A stretch of DNA of 55,710 nucleotides, taken from the NCBI GenBank assembly GCA_027600665.1, contig JADGJL010000049.1:1-55710 (forward strand), written 5' to 3'. The translations under genes and the position numbers were made by a program. Origin of the DNA: Irineochytrium annulatum (taxonomy: Eukaryota; Chytridiomycota; Chytridiomycetes; Chytridiales; Chytridiaceae). This document shows positions 22,337-34,160 of this stretch, one piece after another (the stretch's first letter is position 1; the number at the start of each line of letters is the position of its first letter). The notes under the pieces are model-generated. The model was not told the origin of the DNA, made no database searches, and saw only the letters and a list, made by a program, of their open reading frames with translations.

Positions 22337-24334
22337 TTAAATTGGAACTCGCCGGACTTCGTTTTCAGCTTTGATCACTTTTGCCTGCAAACAAAAGTGA
22401 GCATCGGTGAGAAACTCAACGCCGTACCTTCAGTCCCTGTAGATCGGAAGATATCCTCGCTACGCGTTGGCCGGTCTCTCTCGCAAGGTTCAAAAGCACG
22501 AGCTCCCTATCCTCCAACGGGCCATACTTGAGAATGCTTTTCTCGAGCGCCTTAGGGGTGACTGCGATTAGACATACGCATGTGACGCCGATACTTCTAC
22601 CTTCAACTGCTTGCGCAGCATTGCAATGTCATTGGTGAACCCTTCAATCTCGTAGTCGCGTCGCCGTTTCAACGCCGCGTAACTTCATACATGACGTTAA
22701 AAAACGATCCTTAAAGTAACGGACATACTTTGAAGTCAAGGTTTGAATTTTTGCTGACAGGAAGTTGGTCCTCTTCTTATGCTCTGCTTCCGCCGACTCC
22801 AACTTCTGCTTGCACTGCCTCAGCTCCTGGTCATTCCTGGAAACCTTCGTTCGGAGCTCGGTCAAAGATTCCTCCTGTTTCTTTACAAGATTCTTCTCGA
22901 TGTTCTAAAGCCCGTGATGAATAGATTAAATTCAAACGAAGAGCCTTACTCTTTCAACGGTCTCAGTCCGCTCCTTTTCCTGCGAGTACTGGGTCCGGAG
23001 CCTGTCCACCTCCCGTGTAAGCCTGGCTTTCTCCTCGGCATACTTCCTTTCGATCTGGTGCAGGCTCTTCTTGGTGTACAGTAGCTCTGAACAACGTTCG
23101 TCAAAAAGAGCCGGTGAATCGGGCAGCCAAAGGCCACCAGTTACCTCTTGTATTCTCCCGGTTCAACGCCCGCAACTTGCTATTCCGCTCTGTAAGCTCG
23201 GCAAGCTTTTGTGCCTCGTACTCGCGTCGAACCTTTTCCTCCTCCATCTGCGTTTGCCGGTCTTTCTCATAGCCGGCGGCTATATCCTCGGCTGCTTGTC
23301 GCTTAAACAAAGGTCAGTACATCCTGTCACGACGAAATCCTTTACCTGCTCATCGATTTGCGTCCTCAGTGAGGATATCGTCAGGTTTAATGACTCTATC
23401 TCATCCTCAAGTATCTGCAACTCGCCGTCCTCAGGTAGCCGAATTGCTCCTTCCTTTGTCTATTTGAAAGTGGTCGGTGAGACAGGGAGGTCGGCGAAAA
23501 TTACTGGAACATACCTGCGCTTTTCTGATCTTGACTAATCGCTTATCCAGCGCGTCACGGAAGTAGGTGACCTCATCGTCAGGGGGTTGCGAAATGGAAA
23601 GAAGGTATCGAATCTTCTTGCGGTCTTTGAGTTCTTGTACTGACAAGTACGATAACGATGATTTTTAAAAAAGAAGGACTTTATTAGGCTAGGTTGCAAA
23701 AAAGCCAAACGCAGAGTTTGACGAGGATACAGAATGAAAAGAAGAATAAAGAAAAGTGCCTACGTACTTTTCAATTCGTCGTTTTCGGCGACAACCCTTT
23801 TTTCGATAATTCAAATTCCATAAGTCTCCGACGAAGAAGAATGAAGAGAAATGCGATCACTTTATCAACGTACTTCAGCATCTGCTTCCGCTCGTCAAAC
23901 ACCCGTGTCTGCGCATCACTAAGCGCCTGCTGGAGGTCCGCGATCTCCGTATTTCTCCGATTGAGCTCCCACTGAAGCTTATGGTGCTCCTCATGGGAGA
24001 TTTTCAGCGTGTCGATTGTGTCCAACGCTTCCTGGAACTCCTGCTCCGTCCTATCTGTGCAGCGTTAGCGGGGACCTGATCACTTTTCCCCGTCGCGCAT
24101 GCTCCGCCACCTCACCAAGCCGCCGCCTGTAGAAATTGAGGAGATCCTCGAGCTCGCCCACGGAGTCCGCTAGCATCGCTTGTCAGCGAGACCGGAGGCC
24201 CAGGTGTCCGAAGGTTCACGTTGTCAAAGTACGCAAAGTGCATCATAATGAAACGGCTTACCAGGATCGCGGCCTGCGCGGAAAAGGTACGGCAATCGCT
24301 TGAATCGGGGCGTTGACTCGCTCTGAAAGGGCAT
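22337..24334 (-). CDS. CCDC77: CCDC77-type coiled-coil centriole/basal-body protein
   Basis: About a dozen short exons on the minus strand, beginning 24334-24262 and 24178-24116; the next exon starts at 24054. The assembled protein is almost entirely coiled coil. Segments matching CCDC77 in order: SVGELEDLLNFYRRRLD; EEHHKLQWELNRRNTEIADL; QQALSDAQTRVFDERKQML; AENDELKIQELKDRKKIRYL (restored by two small introns); EVTYFRDAL; the long Glu/Arg/Lys helix; ALKRRRDYEIEGFTNDIAML; and a C-terminus like SDLQGLKAKVIKAENEVRR. CCDC77 is a centrosome/basal-body associated protein in animals. It converges with MIS12, the two stops lying about 180 bp apart. Start ATG 24334 depends on splicing across the 24179-24261 intron; ATG 24176 is an alternative. 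Identity is strong, individual minor junctions less so. Confidence 0.87.
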
Positions 24335-24527
24335 GGTTTATGGCGCTTGCATGAACAAGGTCTTCGATAACGTCCAAAAGGGGTCATGTCAGGCTGAGTT
24401 CGAGGATTTCAAGCGTTGCGTTGTCAGGGTAAGCAATTCCTTTACCCAAAATACGTGCTCTACTAAAATTCTATATTTGCAGCAATTGAAGAAATAAAAA
24501 GCGAATACAAAGAACGGAGGTCAGCCG

Positions 24528-26744
24528 TCAGACTTCTTCGGGCACAACGCACTTGTCGACGGTAAAGTCCGATGGCGTCCAGCCGAAGAATGAACCTGTG
24601 CTGGCGAAGCTTCCGGGGTTTATGCAGTGGCAGCCCTCATACACGTGAGAATACGATTCGAACTTGTCGGCCAGGACCAGCTAAAATTTTGAACAATGAG
24701 AGCGAATATAACAATTGCGATTGATACGAAGAATTTGAATACCAGATGCGGGACAGGGTAGATTCGCATGGCATGATCGAAAGCCCAATATATGGGCTGA
24801 ATGTCCAGTGGCAGTGGGGTTAGGTGCGCCTGGTCGATGATCGTCCTCACAAGCTGCGTGGTGTGATTATTATTTTGTTGAACGACCAGAGGTTCGAAAG
24901 TATGTCGCTGTTAAACTTGCATGTTTGGTAATATCCGGCTCGGTAGCCTCGTCGGGCGGCAGAATCGCGTTCCTCCGCATTTTGCTCAGCAAATCCTCTC
25001 GGAATATAAGGATTTCCTGCGTGCAATACTTTATCCTGGCACAAAGTCAATTGATTGCTTTGAGACCTGTCGAAACCCACCGGCAAGGATTGGTGGTAAA
25101 GGTGGAGTTTCGAACGCGTAATCTCAGCCTTTCGGTGAAGCATTGGGGGATCGGCGGTCTCGGAAGGACGTTGCAGACCATTGGGTCGAGCGGTCCTGGG
25201 ACAAATACGAACCTCGTGTGTTTGATCATATCGTTATACTGGAACAAGAGGTCTGCCAAGCGATTGAAAGACTCTGGCGAAACGCCATCCCCGTTAATAT
25301 GTCATCAGCATGGAAGTGATTCACCTTTGTACGCTCTGTAACTGGCGCTGTTGGAAATATATGGCTTTGATGTGAAATCACCAACCATGATTATCAGAAG
25401 AGGAAAGACGGCTGCAGAGTAGCCGTCCATCAACCTCTTCAGTTTCGCCATGACCTGACAGTGTTTATACGCCACCATATATATCATCATGGCTACCTTC
25501 GGTTGATCCAAGTAAACGTTTGAAAGCACGATGAAAGACACATCGGCCTGAGAGGATTCGATGTTCGTCAAGATCGTCTAAAGCCCTTTTAGGCTGGCTT
25601 AGCCAGTGTGTGAACTTACAACATCGTCTACGTCGCGCGGGCCCCCGAAGAAGTCGACTTTGTTACCAAATGTGGCTCTGTGAAATAAATGAGCGGTCGA
25701 AGGTTAAAATTGCAAAAAACTACAATGTCTCTGCGCGCGTCTCGGGTGGAGGCATCCCTATCATGTTGACCTTCAGCGGCTTGTTGGCGGAGTACTCTCC
25801 TTCGATAAGAACAAAGCTGTTTTGAGTGAATAAGCCAGAGGTTCGCGCGATCTTATATATTGATGCACTTTAGCAAGCATGTGGAGACAAGCGGCGACTA
25901 CGAGTACCTTTCCTTTAAAGTCTAATTCGATGAAAGAGTCGGTGTCCTCGAGATGGAACTTTCCCTCGCGCATCTGCGTCAGCATGCCAAAGAGGACGTG
26001 CGTCGAGTCCGGCTGTCCGTTTAGATTCTTGATTGGCGTCAGCTGCCACCCTGCGTTAGCATCTTGTAAATTGTGTTATATAAATTTAACCTGATAGAAA
26101 TCATCACTCCCGGCAATCGCGTACGACTGTGACCGAAAGCTCTTGTTCCTCAACACTCGATTCTTGATAAGCTCAAAGCGATCCTTGCAGACTAGCGCCT
26201 TCTGATTCCCGCTAGCGAGCAAGTGACACGGTTCGGTGCTTCTATCAGCGCAGAGGCGCGTTACAGTAACAGAAAAACGTCTTCCCTACTTGACAAATCC
26301 CTTTATCTCCGGCTTATGCTTCCATCTGGGCACCTCGAACGCGCTGATAAAGTGGACGTATGCCATTAGGTTCGCGACCTTCTCGTCCACATCCATCTCC
26401 TCATCCTCGTCGTTGTTCCGCGCGGAAGCCTTCCTCGCGATCGTCTCAATAACGGACTGGAGGCTCTCCTTGTCGACGAGCATACCACCAGCTCCTAATG
26501 TCATTATGTAAGAGCTCTCTATGCAAATGAATGGAAGCAACCTTTCTGCCTGATGTACGCGGCAGCGATGTGGTCTATGCTCTCTGCCATCTCCTCGTCC
26601 GTGAGGTCGCGCTCTTTGAGAAAGGCATCCAGGTAACGAGCGGCATCGACCTGGTGAGCTAAATCAAATTTTTTTTGCGGAGGCGTTGAAACTGACTTTG
26701 ATGGTCAAGCCGAACTTCTTATTGAGGATCTTGACGAACTTCAT
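24528..26744 (-). CDS. POLE2: DNA polymerase epsilon subunit B (Dpb2/POLE2)
   Basis: Second-largest subunit of the leading-strand replicative polymerase, with an inactive phosphoesterase fold. It is spread over about ten exons. The N-terminal region reads [15 protein letters not shown] joined to [20 protein letters not shown], matching the POLE2 N-terminal domain. The middle has LDQPKV spliced to [11 protein letters not shown] and then [11 protein letters not shown] diagnostic stretch is [20 protein letters not shown] followed by RPPIPQC and [11 protein letters not shown]. The C-terminus includes [40 protein letters not shown] and PGSFASTG, and ends in VVPEEV at the TGA (24528-24530). The start is tentative: ATG 26744 precedes KFVKIL, but the frame stays open to about 26849 without another ATG. 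It faces the TM9SF gene across a spacer of about 920 bp. Confidence 0.93.
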
Positions 26745-27665
26745 TGTGCGTACTTGCTCTGGGCGATGATCGTATGGCAATCGGCTGCCGATGTCCAGTT
26801 GATGATTGTTACTGTCAAAGTTCACTTTCCCACCTAGCAGGTTACCCACCCTTAACCGTGTGCGTCCTTGTAAGCTGTCGACGAGTCGTCAGAAACGCAA
26901 TGATCTTCGGTCGTTAGGACTGGGTGCATTCGACGATGAGAATTCAAATGTCAGGAAATTGGCAGACTTTATTCGCCCTTGTTGACCGACACAATGTTGA
27001 CCGACACAATATTGTCCCCTAAACTTGATACATGGCATTCTAGACTCCCAAAGCTGATAACTGGCGGAAGACAGAAGGACTGCCGCTTACAATGCAAATG
27101 CTACTAACGATGCGGTGGTTGATAAAAAAAAAAAAAGCAGAAATAGGACGTGACAAGGCATTCATCCTATTACAGACAATGAACAAGAAATCGAAGGGCG
27201 AAGGGCGGTCTGCCGCCGCAATAACGGTGATGAGGCTAAAAGTTAGCATCCGCAAAGTTAGATGCTTTTTCAAGTGACAGCCCGACTGCAATCCTTGCTG
27301 GTCGCGGTATTTCTTAATCAAAACGCATTCATTCCGACGCTCCCGAAAAACAACACTCTCAGGCTGACAGCTAAACCTGAAGAGCGAATAGAACGTATAC
27401 GCGAAGTCAGTAACGGCACCTGCGAAACCGATCCGCAGGGCTTCGATGCGTCCTCTTGAGCACTACACCGGTCATCACAACAAAGGTCTATATCAAGCAC
27501 AACTTTAAATGCAGGAACACGACAAACCATAACCCGTGAACCGTTGAGCTCCATTAACCCGGCCAGGTCACTACCTCTACCGCGTAACTCGCAGATCACG
27601 CGATCTAGCCTTCACCCAAGTACAAGTTACACGCGAGCTCCACCAAGCCAGTCAATTTTTTGAGA
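26745..27665. promoter_or_regulatory. Divergent promoter region of POLE2 and TM9SF
   Basis: About 0.9 kb between two divergent starts. It contains a 14-bp tandem duplication (ttgaccgacacaat) at about 26982-27012 and an A-run near 27125. No coding region with family support; open frames on both strands look random. Confidence 0.45.
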
Positions 27666-30125
27666 ATGGCGATGATGTCGTTCCGCCATGTCTTGTTCGC
27701 GGCTGCGCTGATCGCCAACGGTAAGGCGACTACAGCTGCGCAAAACCTTATCCGTTCTCTCTTCAGCGGTCAATGCATTCTACCTGCCTGGCGTGGCGCC
27801 GACGAACTATCAGGCAGGGGATCAGGTCCGATTGTTGGTGAACGCTCTCACATCCGCGGTTGGTCGACGATGAGGACACTCCTTCGTGTTGTTATTAACC
27901 TCGAGGCTTTGAAGGATTCGAAATCACTCCTCCCGTACGACTTCTACTACGACCGGTTCCATTTCTGCACGCCGAATGGTACGCTGCAGAACCAGAGGGA
28001 GAGCTTGGGCTCGATCCTCTTTGGGGACCGGTTGTTTAACTCGCCGTTTGAGGTGTGATGACCGGCGCTTATCTTCGTGTGCGATATGGTGTTGACTGAA
28101 CAATCTCCGCAGTTAAAAATGTTACATAACGAGACATGTAAGCCGCTGTGCACCGAAACCATTTCGAAAGGAGATGCTAGCTTCATCAATCGCAGGTGAG
28201 CTGGTTGTAACGTGAAAGACGTAGATTAATTTCGTGTTTCTATTTTGCAGAATTACTGAGCAGTATATGATGAGTTGGTGAGTGTGCGCCCACGATCTGT
28301 GATGGACGAAGCCTCTAAAAAGGGTTGTTTTACATTACATAGGCTCGTGGACGGTCTGCCTGCCGCGCAAAGTATCAAGCAAGATGGTCAGATCGTATAC
28401 CGGATCGGCTTCCCACTGGGCCACTACGACGAGAGGAACGCCAATGCGACCCCTTTCTTCTACAACCACTACGAGATTGTTATCGAGTACCACAAGAAGT
28501 CCGACCGTGTCGGCTCGAACCCGACGACCTCGTACCGGATTGTTGGGGTCCTCGTGACGCCGCATTCCGTGTCGGAGGCGAATAGGAACGCCCAATGCGC
28601 CTACGCGACGGATGTGCCGTCCCTGGTGCTGTCGCAGGAGGCGGACACGGCCGTGAACTATACATACACGGTGCAGTGGACGGAGTCGAAGCAGGCGTGG
28701 GGCACGAGGTGGGACAAGTACCTCCACGTGTCGGACCCGCAGATCCACTGGTTTAGCATCGTGAACTCGATTGTAATCGTTCTGATGCTCACGGGCATGA
28801 TCGCGATGATTCTGCTCAGGGCGCTCCACAAGGATATCTCACGGTACAACAGCTTCGTAGAGGAGGACGGAGGGCAGGAGGACTTTGGATGGAAGCTTGT
28901 TCACGCGGACGTCTTCAGGCCGCCGCCGCAGAGGATGCTGTTGTCTGTCTTAATTGGGAACGGGGCTCAGTTATTCGCTATGTGTGGTGTCACTTTGGGT
29001 ACGTGATGGACTGAAAGAGTGTATATTGGGAGTCTTGCTTACTGTTTGCGTAGCTTTCGCCGTTCTTGGCTTCCTCTCGCCCTCTAGCCGTGGCGCCCTC
29101 AGCACTATGACCCTCCTCTTTTATGTCAGCTTTGCCGGTGTGGCCGGATACGGCTCTGCCCGGATTTATAAGATGCTTCAGGGCGAGTTCTGGCGCCAGA
29201 ATGTCTTCCTGACTGCCACTTTGGTCCCCGCGTGAGTGGTGTAAATTGGATGCTTGTGAACGCAAACTCATAACAAGTCCACAGCGTCGTCTTTATTATC
29301 TTCTTAACCCTCAACTTCATCCTTGTCGGCTACCAGTCCTCCGCGGCCGTCCCCTTCGGCACTATGCTTGCCTTGATTGCGCTGTGGTTCCTAATCTCGG
29401 CCCCGCTCTGCGTGATCGGCGCCTACTTCGGCTTTAAGCACCCCACCATCGAGAATCCCGTGAAGACGAACCAGATTCCGCGTCAGGTGCCCTCGCAGGT
29501 GTGTAAAAGTCCATACTCTTGCTCGTTGATTCAGTTTGCTAATGTCACCGTATGGCTCTTAGCCTCTTTACCTCAACACCTGGATCTCGGCCCTAATTGG
29601 CGGAATCCTTCCCTTCGGCGCCATCTTCATCGAGCTCTACTTTATCATGAACTCGATTTGGTTCCACCGCATCTATTACGTCTTCGGATTCCTTATGCTC
29701 GTCTTTATGATCCTTATCGTGACCTGTGCTGAGGTCTCGATCCTGCTATGCTACTTCCACCTTTGCTCTGAGGTGCGTTAAATATCTTGTGGACTTGCAT
29801 CCATGTAAATCGTGACATCCGTTCGGTTTAGGATTGGCGTTGGAGCTGGAGGGCGTTCCTGACCAGCGGTGCGTCGGGCTTCTACGTGTTCGTGTACTCC
29901 GCAATTTATTACTACCGGAAACTGAAGGTATGCCGGTTTTCTCAAGATAGAAACATGCAAGCTAAATTGTGCCGCCTTTAGATTGACAACTTCCCGTCCA
30001 CCGTCTTGTACTTCGGCTGGTCTTTTGCCTTCTCGATGCTCTTCGTCGTCCTCACGGGCTCGGTTGGCTACATTTCTAGCTTGCTCTTCGTCCGCAAGAT
30101 CTTCTCTTCGATCAAGGTGGATTAG
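27666..30125 (+). CDS. Transmembrane 9 superfamily (EMP70/TM9SF) endomembrane protein
   Basis: Nonaspanin of Golgi/endosomes, in about eleven exons starting 27666-27720, 27767-27858 and 27906. The N-terminus MAMMSFRHVLFAAALIANAV is a signal peptide, followed at once by the family's FYLPGVAPTNYQAGDQV. The luminal region contains YDFYYDRFHFC and the next exons give NETCKPLC and GFPLGHYDE. The first helix after WFSIVNSIVIVLMLTGMIAM is followed by the RYNSF..EDGGQEDFGWKLVH motif, DVFRPPPQRM, and then eight further helices, including YRKLKIDNFPS. The protein ends IFSSIKVD, fitting the KxD/E Golgi-retention signal. Intron 2 starts GTTGGT. TM9SF proteins help glycine-rich transmembrane cargo to leave the Golgi and take part in cell adhesion. 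Start, signal peptide and end all fit the family length. Confidence 0.94.
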
Positions 30126-30984
30126 ATGTTGTTGTGGGGCGGCCGTCGCTGTAGCTGGTGCATTTACTGGTTGATGAATGCGTTGTAGTGTAGGTAGGTT
30201 GTTGGTGGGTAAACAATACTACAATGAATCGGGTAGATTTCATTTTTTTGCACTGCTACCAGGTTTTGTGTTCTACTGTGTGTATTGGGGAGTGTTGGTT
30301 GGTTGGACGTCCATCTTTGTGTGTTGGACATCATGAAAGGATATTCGTTTTGTCTTCATTAGGTTTCATTTGTGCTTTTTGATGCAAGCTCTTAAAACAT
30401 CGGCGATTCCGCATTTACTCATCATTTTCTTTCCGCTGGGGCTGACCTGGTCTCGTAATATTATGTACAATTGACCAGAAAAAAATAAATTTGTAGCGAC
30501 ATTAAGCTGAGCCATTATCCAAGGACACACTGCACGTTCGAAAGGCATTTTAATTTGAGACATTCCTTGTACCCCATGCCCACGAAGACCAGAAGTGGCG
30601 GCAGGATGACATCCGACGACAAACACCGACGGGAACATAAAGGAGGCATATGGGAAACAGAACACTCAATATTTGTTGATGACGGGCGGGCCCTCTAACA
30701 CATAAAATACGGAATAAATAACAATCCACTTCGCAAATAGACACAAAATACAGCAGCAGAGGTAAGACTCGGATATACAGATATGGCATGAAAGAGAATG
30801 AAGTATAATAGGAAAATGAAAGAGAGGGGAAGAGGGAATGTTAAAAAAAAAAAGGGTAATACACGTGGACAGAGAAGCTATGACATCCCACCAACAGAAT
30901 CAAACGAAAGCAAAGCCAGCTCCAAAATCCGACAAGTGGCACATCTGCATCAGGCCCAGCAACCCTCTCACTGCCGTGAACCAT
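30126..30984. other. Convergent 3' region
   Basis: About 860 bp between the convergent ends of TM9SF and the USP-like gene. It has A-rich stretches near 30480 and 30840 and no recognisable gene; probably UTRs and spacer. Confidence 0.5.
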
Positions 30985-31816
30985 TTACGCAGCAGCGTAA
31001 GTTGGGATCCTAGCCATGACTATCGGCACGCTGACGGGGACCGTGGCCATGATCTCGCTCGTCAACTTCTCGTCCATGCTGAAGGCCGACCCCCCACCGC
31101 TCGCAAGAGCCCCATAGGGCTGCACGCTGTTCCCGCCCAGCATCATCCTCCTCGGCAGCCCGCTCAGCGTGTCCGCCAGGTTCGCAAAGGGACCCGCGCT
31201 CGCGGCGGGCGGGTTCGCGATGCCGACGCGGGATGGGGTGCTGGTGGCGTGGCCGACGGCGGCACGGCGCGCATCGTCCGCGCCGAGGAGGGCGAGGGAG
31301 TCTGGCGACAAGGGACAGGGTGGGCCGAGGACGATCAGGCGCGGCTCAGTCCGGCGAGCGAGGTCCGCGATGGCGTGGGCGGGCTGGTTGGAGGAGATGA
31401 TGTTGAGGGAGAGCTTTGCGGAGGAAGAGTGATAGGGCTCCATAATGAGGCGGAGGAAGGATTTGAGGCGAGATGTGCTCTGTACAAGTGGTTAAAGTCT
31501 CAGTGCAAGAACACCGTAGCGTGATCGACTTACATCATGGACATAGGTGTTCGCGGGCACGACGACAACAACTTGCACCGTCTCGCCAAAGGCGTGCATC
31601 AGGTTCTCGACGACGAACCGGAGAGTTTGGGCCGCCTGTGATGAACTTCGAAGTCAGATCAAGTCCCCCAAGGCTCCCGTGGACTCCACCGTCGAGCACC
31701 AGCAGTCGCATGCTGAGGGCTCAGGACTGGTGGCGATCAATCGTCCCTGCAAACTCACTCACCCTCGGCGTCTCGTCCAGACAGACCAAGATCGGGTTGT
31801 TGGAGCGGTTGTTCAT
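30985..31816 (-). CDS. Universal-stress-protein-fold protein with low-complexity tail
   Basis: Exons 31816-31763, 31635-31534 and 31479-30985; 216 aa. The first three strands and helices fit the UspA alpha/beta fold: NPILVCLDETPR, then AAQTLRFVVENLMHAFGE, TVQVVVVVPANTYVHD, and the last helix-strand HAIADLARRTEPRLIVLGPP. About 100 further residues are Ala/Gly/Ser/Pro-rich and end in TYAAA, with no predicted fold. The canonical ATP-binding G-x2-G-x9-G(S/T) motif is not obvious, so nucleotide binding is doubtful. ATG 31816 (GCCATGA) was chosen because it starts directly before the first strand; the frame is open upstream to a splice-like CACTTAG near 31900, so an extra exon is possible. Assignment is by fold pattern. 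Confidence 0.6.
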
Positions 31817-32310
31817 GGCTAATCTGTGGTTCAGGTCCACGCTGTCGATGGCGATGGGGACGGGATCAGTGCAGGAACCAGAATCGTGGCGGGCGCAGTG
31901 GAGCTAAGTGTGCACAGACTAAATCAGCGGGCACAGCTGGAAGCAGGCGGCGTTTGCCGCACACACGCGAGATTTCCAGATCAAGAGCCATTTGCTGCAT
32001 CTGCCATGCAGCCTGATGGCTTACGTGGCCGCCAATCCGCCGGTCGACCGCGACTCCGCACCCCCCCGCCCACCGTCTACTCAAGGCTGTTACCGCGTAC
32101 CTCGGAGGGACGTCCTCGGGTCTTCATAATAGCCACAATTTAATCCTGGTGGCCCTTGGCCTGCCCAGTATTTCGCTACGCGGCCGCTGCGGCTAAGATT
32201 AGCTTCCGCCAAGACGCTGCTGTCGACGTTGGCCGTCCTGTCGACGTGATCGCCGAAGCGCCGATCTTCGGCGATCGCTGGTGTCAACAGTGACACCCAT
32301 TTTTTCATAC

Positions 32311-33666
32311 ATGCTCTCGCCGGCAGTCGAACTCCGATCGACCCCGCACCAGGGGCGCTTCCTCGTGGCGACGAGGGACATCGCCGAAGCCACCGACCTC
32401 CTCACCCTGCCGCCGTACGCCCTCTGCGCTCTGGACGCCTACAGGAAGCGCGTATGCGCGAGGTGTGCGATGGAGTTCGGCCGGAGCTCGAAGGCGAGGA
32501 TGGAGGGAATGGAGGAGGATGCTGCAGCTGGCACGGACGGGAATGGGGCGGAAGGAGGCCTGGAGGCGGCAATCGAAGGCGCGGCAGACGAAGCGGCGGA
32601 CGACCGGCCCCGAAAGCCACCACAACCCGCGAACTGGTCGATACGCTGTGTCGAATGTGATCAGGTTTTCTATTGCAGCGAGCGCTGTGAAACGTGGAAC
32701 CGAACGCAGGGCTGCCACGAGAAAGTCTGCAAGTCGTTGAGAGCAATCCGAACCAACGGCAAGCTGGGAGCACACGAGAAGAGCTTGATGAAGTTGGTCG
32801 CGATCATCTTGCTAAGGAGGTGGAGGGAGAGAAAAGATCACAGAGGGCAGTTTGGTGACCGGACGGTTGGCCCAGTTAATATCGATGGTACAAGTTCCAA
32901 CATCTCCGCCCTTCCATCTCTTCTCAACAACCTGTCCCTCGCTTCGTCTCCCGACTCGTCACCTTGGTCTCCCGTCTGTGCCCTACAGTCGCACCTGGAG
33001 GATTGGCCGCCCCAAGCCCTTTCCGAGTGGCGCAAGCCTTGCCGATTCCTGACGGCGCTCTTGGAGAAATCCGGCTTGATCGACGAAGATTTCGCAACAT
33101 CGATGCTGGCGTCGAGACCGTTTCGGCCCGGAGGGGAGGGCGGCGTGTGGGAGAATAACGAGCTGGCCATCATGCATCTGATCAGCGTGTGCGAGAGTAA
33201 TGGGTTCGGGGTATGGGCGGCTGATTTGGGAGATGCTGTGGTGACCGAGTGTGACGGGGCAAAAGCTACTAGACTAGCCAAAGGCGGCAAACCCGGTGGG
33301 AAGCGATCCGGGGCAATCAAACCCAAGGCGTCCAAAACCCCACCCTGCATCGGCCGTGCCCTCTACCCCTCCGCGAGCTTCTTCAATCATGCTTGCGAGC
33401 CCAACGTCGAGGCCGTTCAGATCGGTCGCGACCGGCCGGCGCCGGACGCCCCCGAGGACGTGGACGTGGACGTGGCGCTGCTGACGTTCCGGACGATGCG
33501 GGCCGTGAAGGCGGGCGAGGAGCTATGCATTTCGTACGTCGACGGCGATGAAGCGGTCGCGAGTCGGCGGGGACGCTTGAAAGATGATTACTATTTTGAG
33601 TGCCGATGTGCAAGGTGTGAGGCGGAGGTAGGCGAGGGGAGGAAGAAGAAGGGGAGAAGGTACTGA
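32311..33666 (+). CDS. SET/MYND-domain (SMYD-like) protein lysine methyltransferase
   Basis: Single-exon protein of about 451 aa. It begins MLSPAVELRSTPHQGRFLVA, the N-terminal part of a split SET domain. A MYND-type zinc finger follows: CARC, then after an acidic Ala/Glu/Asp-rich insertion RCVECDQVFYCSERCETWN and CHEKVC. The catalytic SET-C part shows SFFNHACEPNVEAVQIG (NHxCxPN) and GEELCISYVDGDE, with the substrate and cofactor tyrosine. A Cys-rich post-SET (ECRCARCEAE) closes the protein before a basic end GRKKKGRRY. The family methylates lysines of histone or non-histone proteins; substrate unknown. The insertion of about 60 residues between the first two Cys pairs is unusual. ATG 32311 is the first ATG; an upstream in-frame GTG is not used. 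Confidence 0.87.
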   Translation: MLSPAVELRSTPHQGRFLVATRDIAEATDLLTLPPYALCALDAYRKRVCARCAMEFGRSSKARMEGMEEDAAAGTDGNGAEGGLEAAIEGAADEAADDRPRKPPQPANWSIRCVECDQVFYCSERCETWNRTQGCHEKVCKSLRAIRTNGKLGAHEKSLMKLVAIILLRRWRERKDHRGQFGDRTVGPVNIDGTSSNISALPSLLNNLSLASSPDSSPWSPVCALQSHLEDWPPQALSEWRKPCRFLTALLEKSGLIDEDFATSMLASRPFRPGGEGGVWENNELAIMHLISVCESNGFGVWAADLGDAVVTECDGAKATRLAKGGKPGGKRSGAIKPKASKTPPCIGRALYPSASFFNHACEPNVEAVQIGRDRPAPDAPEDVDVDVALLTFRTMRAVKAGEELCISYVDGDEAVASRRGRLKDDYYFECRCARCEAEVGEGRKKKGRRY

Positions 33667-34160
33667 GTCAATTAATGAGGGAGAAGTATGCTTGTTTAAG
33701 GTGTTTAAAGACGGCTGAGATACGCCAACGTTGAGGCCGCTGCTATGTTGGTCGCGGCTTAACGCCGGACGAACATATCTTCCTTTCGTGGATCGGCGGG
33801 TGGGAGACGCTCGCCGATCACGAGGGAAGAAGGTTGTGCATGACAGACAGTCGAAATACATCCGTGATAGACAATCACGAATATATACATGTTGCACGTC
33901 ATATATATCATTGGTGATTGCGGAATTGACCTTCATCTAGTGTCAATATTGCTGTTTATCGCTGTTTTACTAGTTGTCCTCTTAGTTGTAAGGGCGAACA
34001 AATAAAAGGGACATTTTGGTGGAAGTAATCATCTATATTGAGAGTGAGGCTAATGCAAAATAAAGCTTCATAATTGCAGATGGTAAGCAACAAACAAAAA
34101 TATTTGAATGAATCAAAAAATGCATAAAACGTCAGGACGACGGCTACCATAAAGCCCCTG
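33667..34160. other. Convergent 3' spacer
   Basis: About 490 bp of AT-rich sequence between the convergent SET/MYND and SDR genes. Nothing recognisable apart from likely 3' UTRs. Confidence 0.45.
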
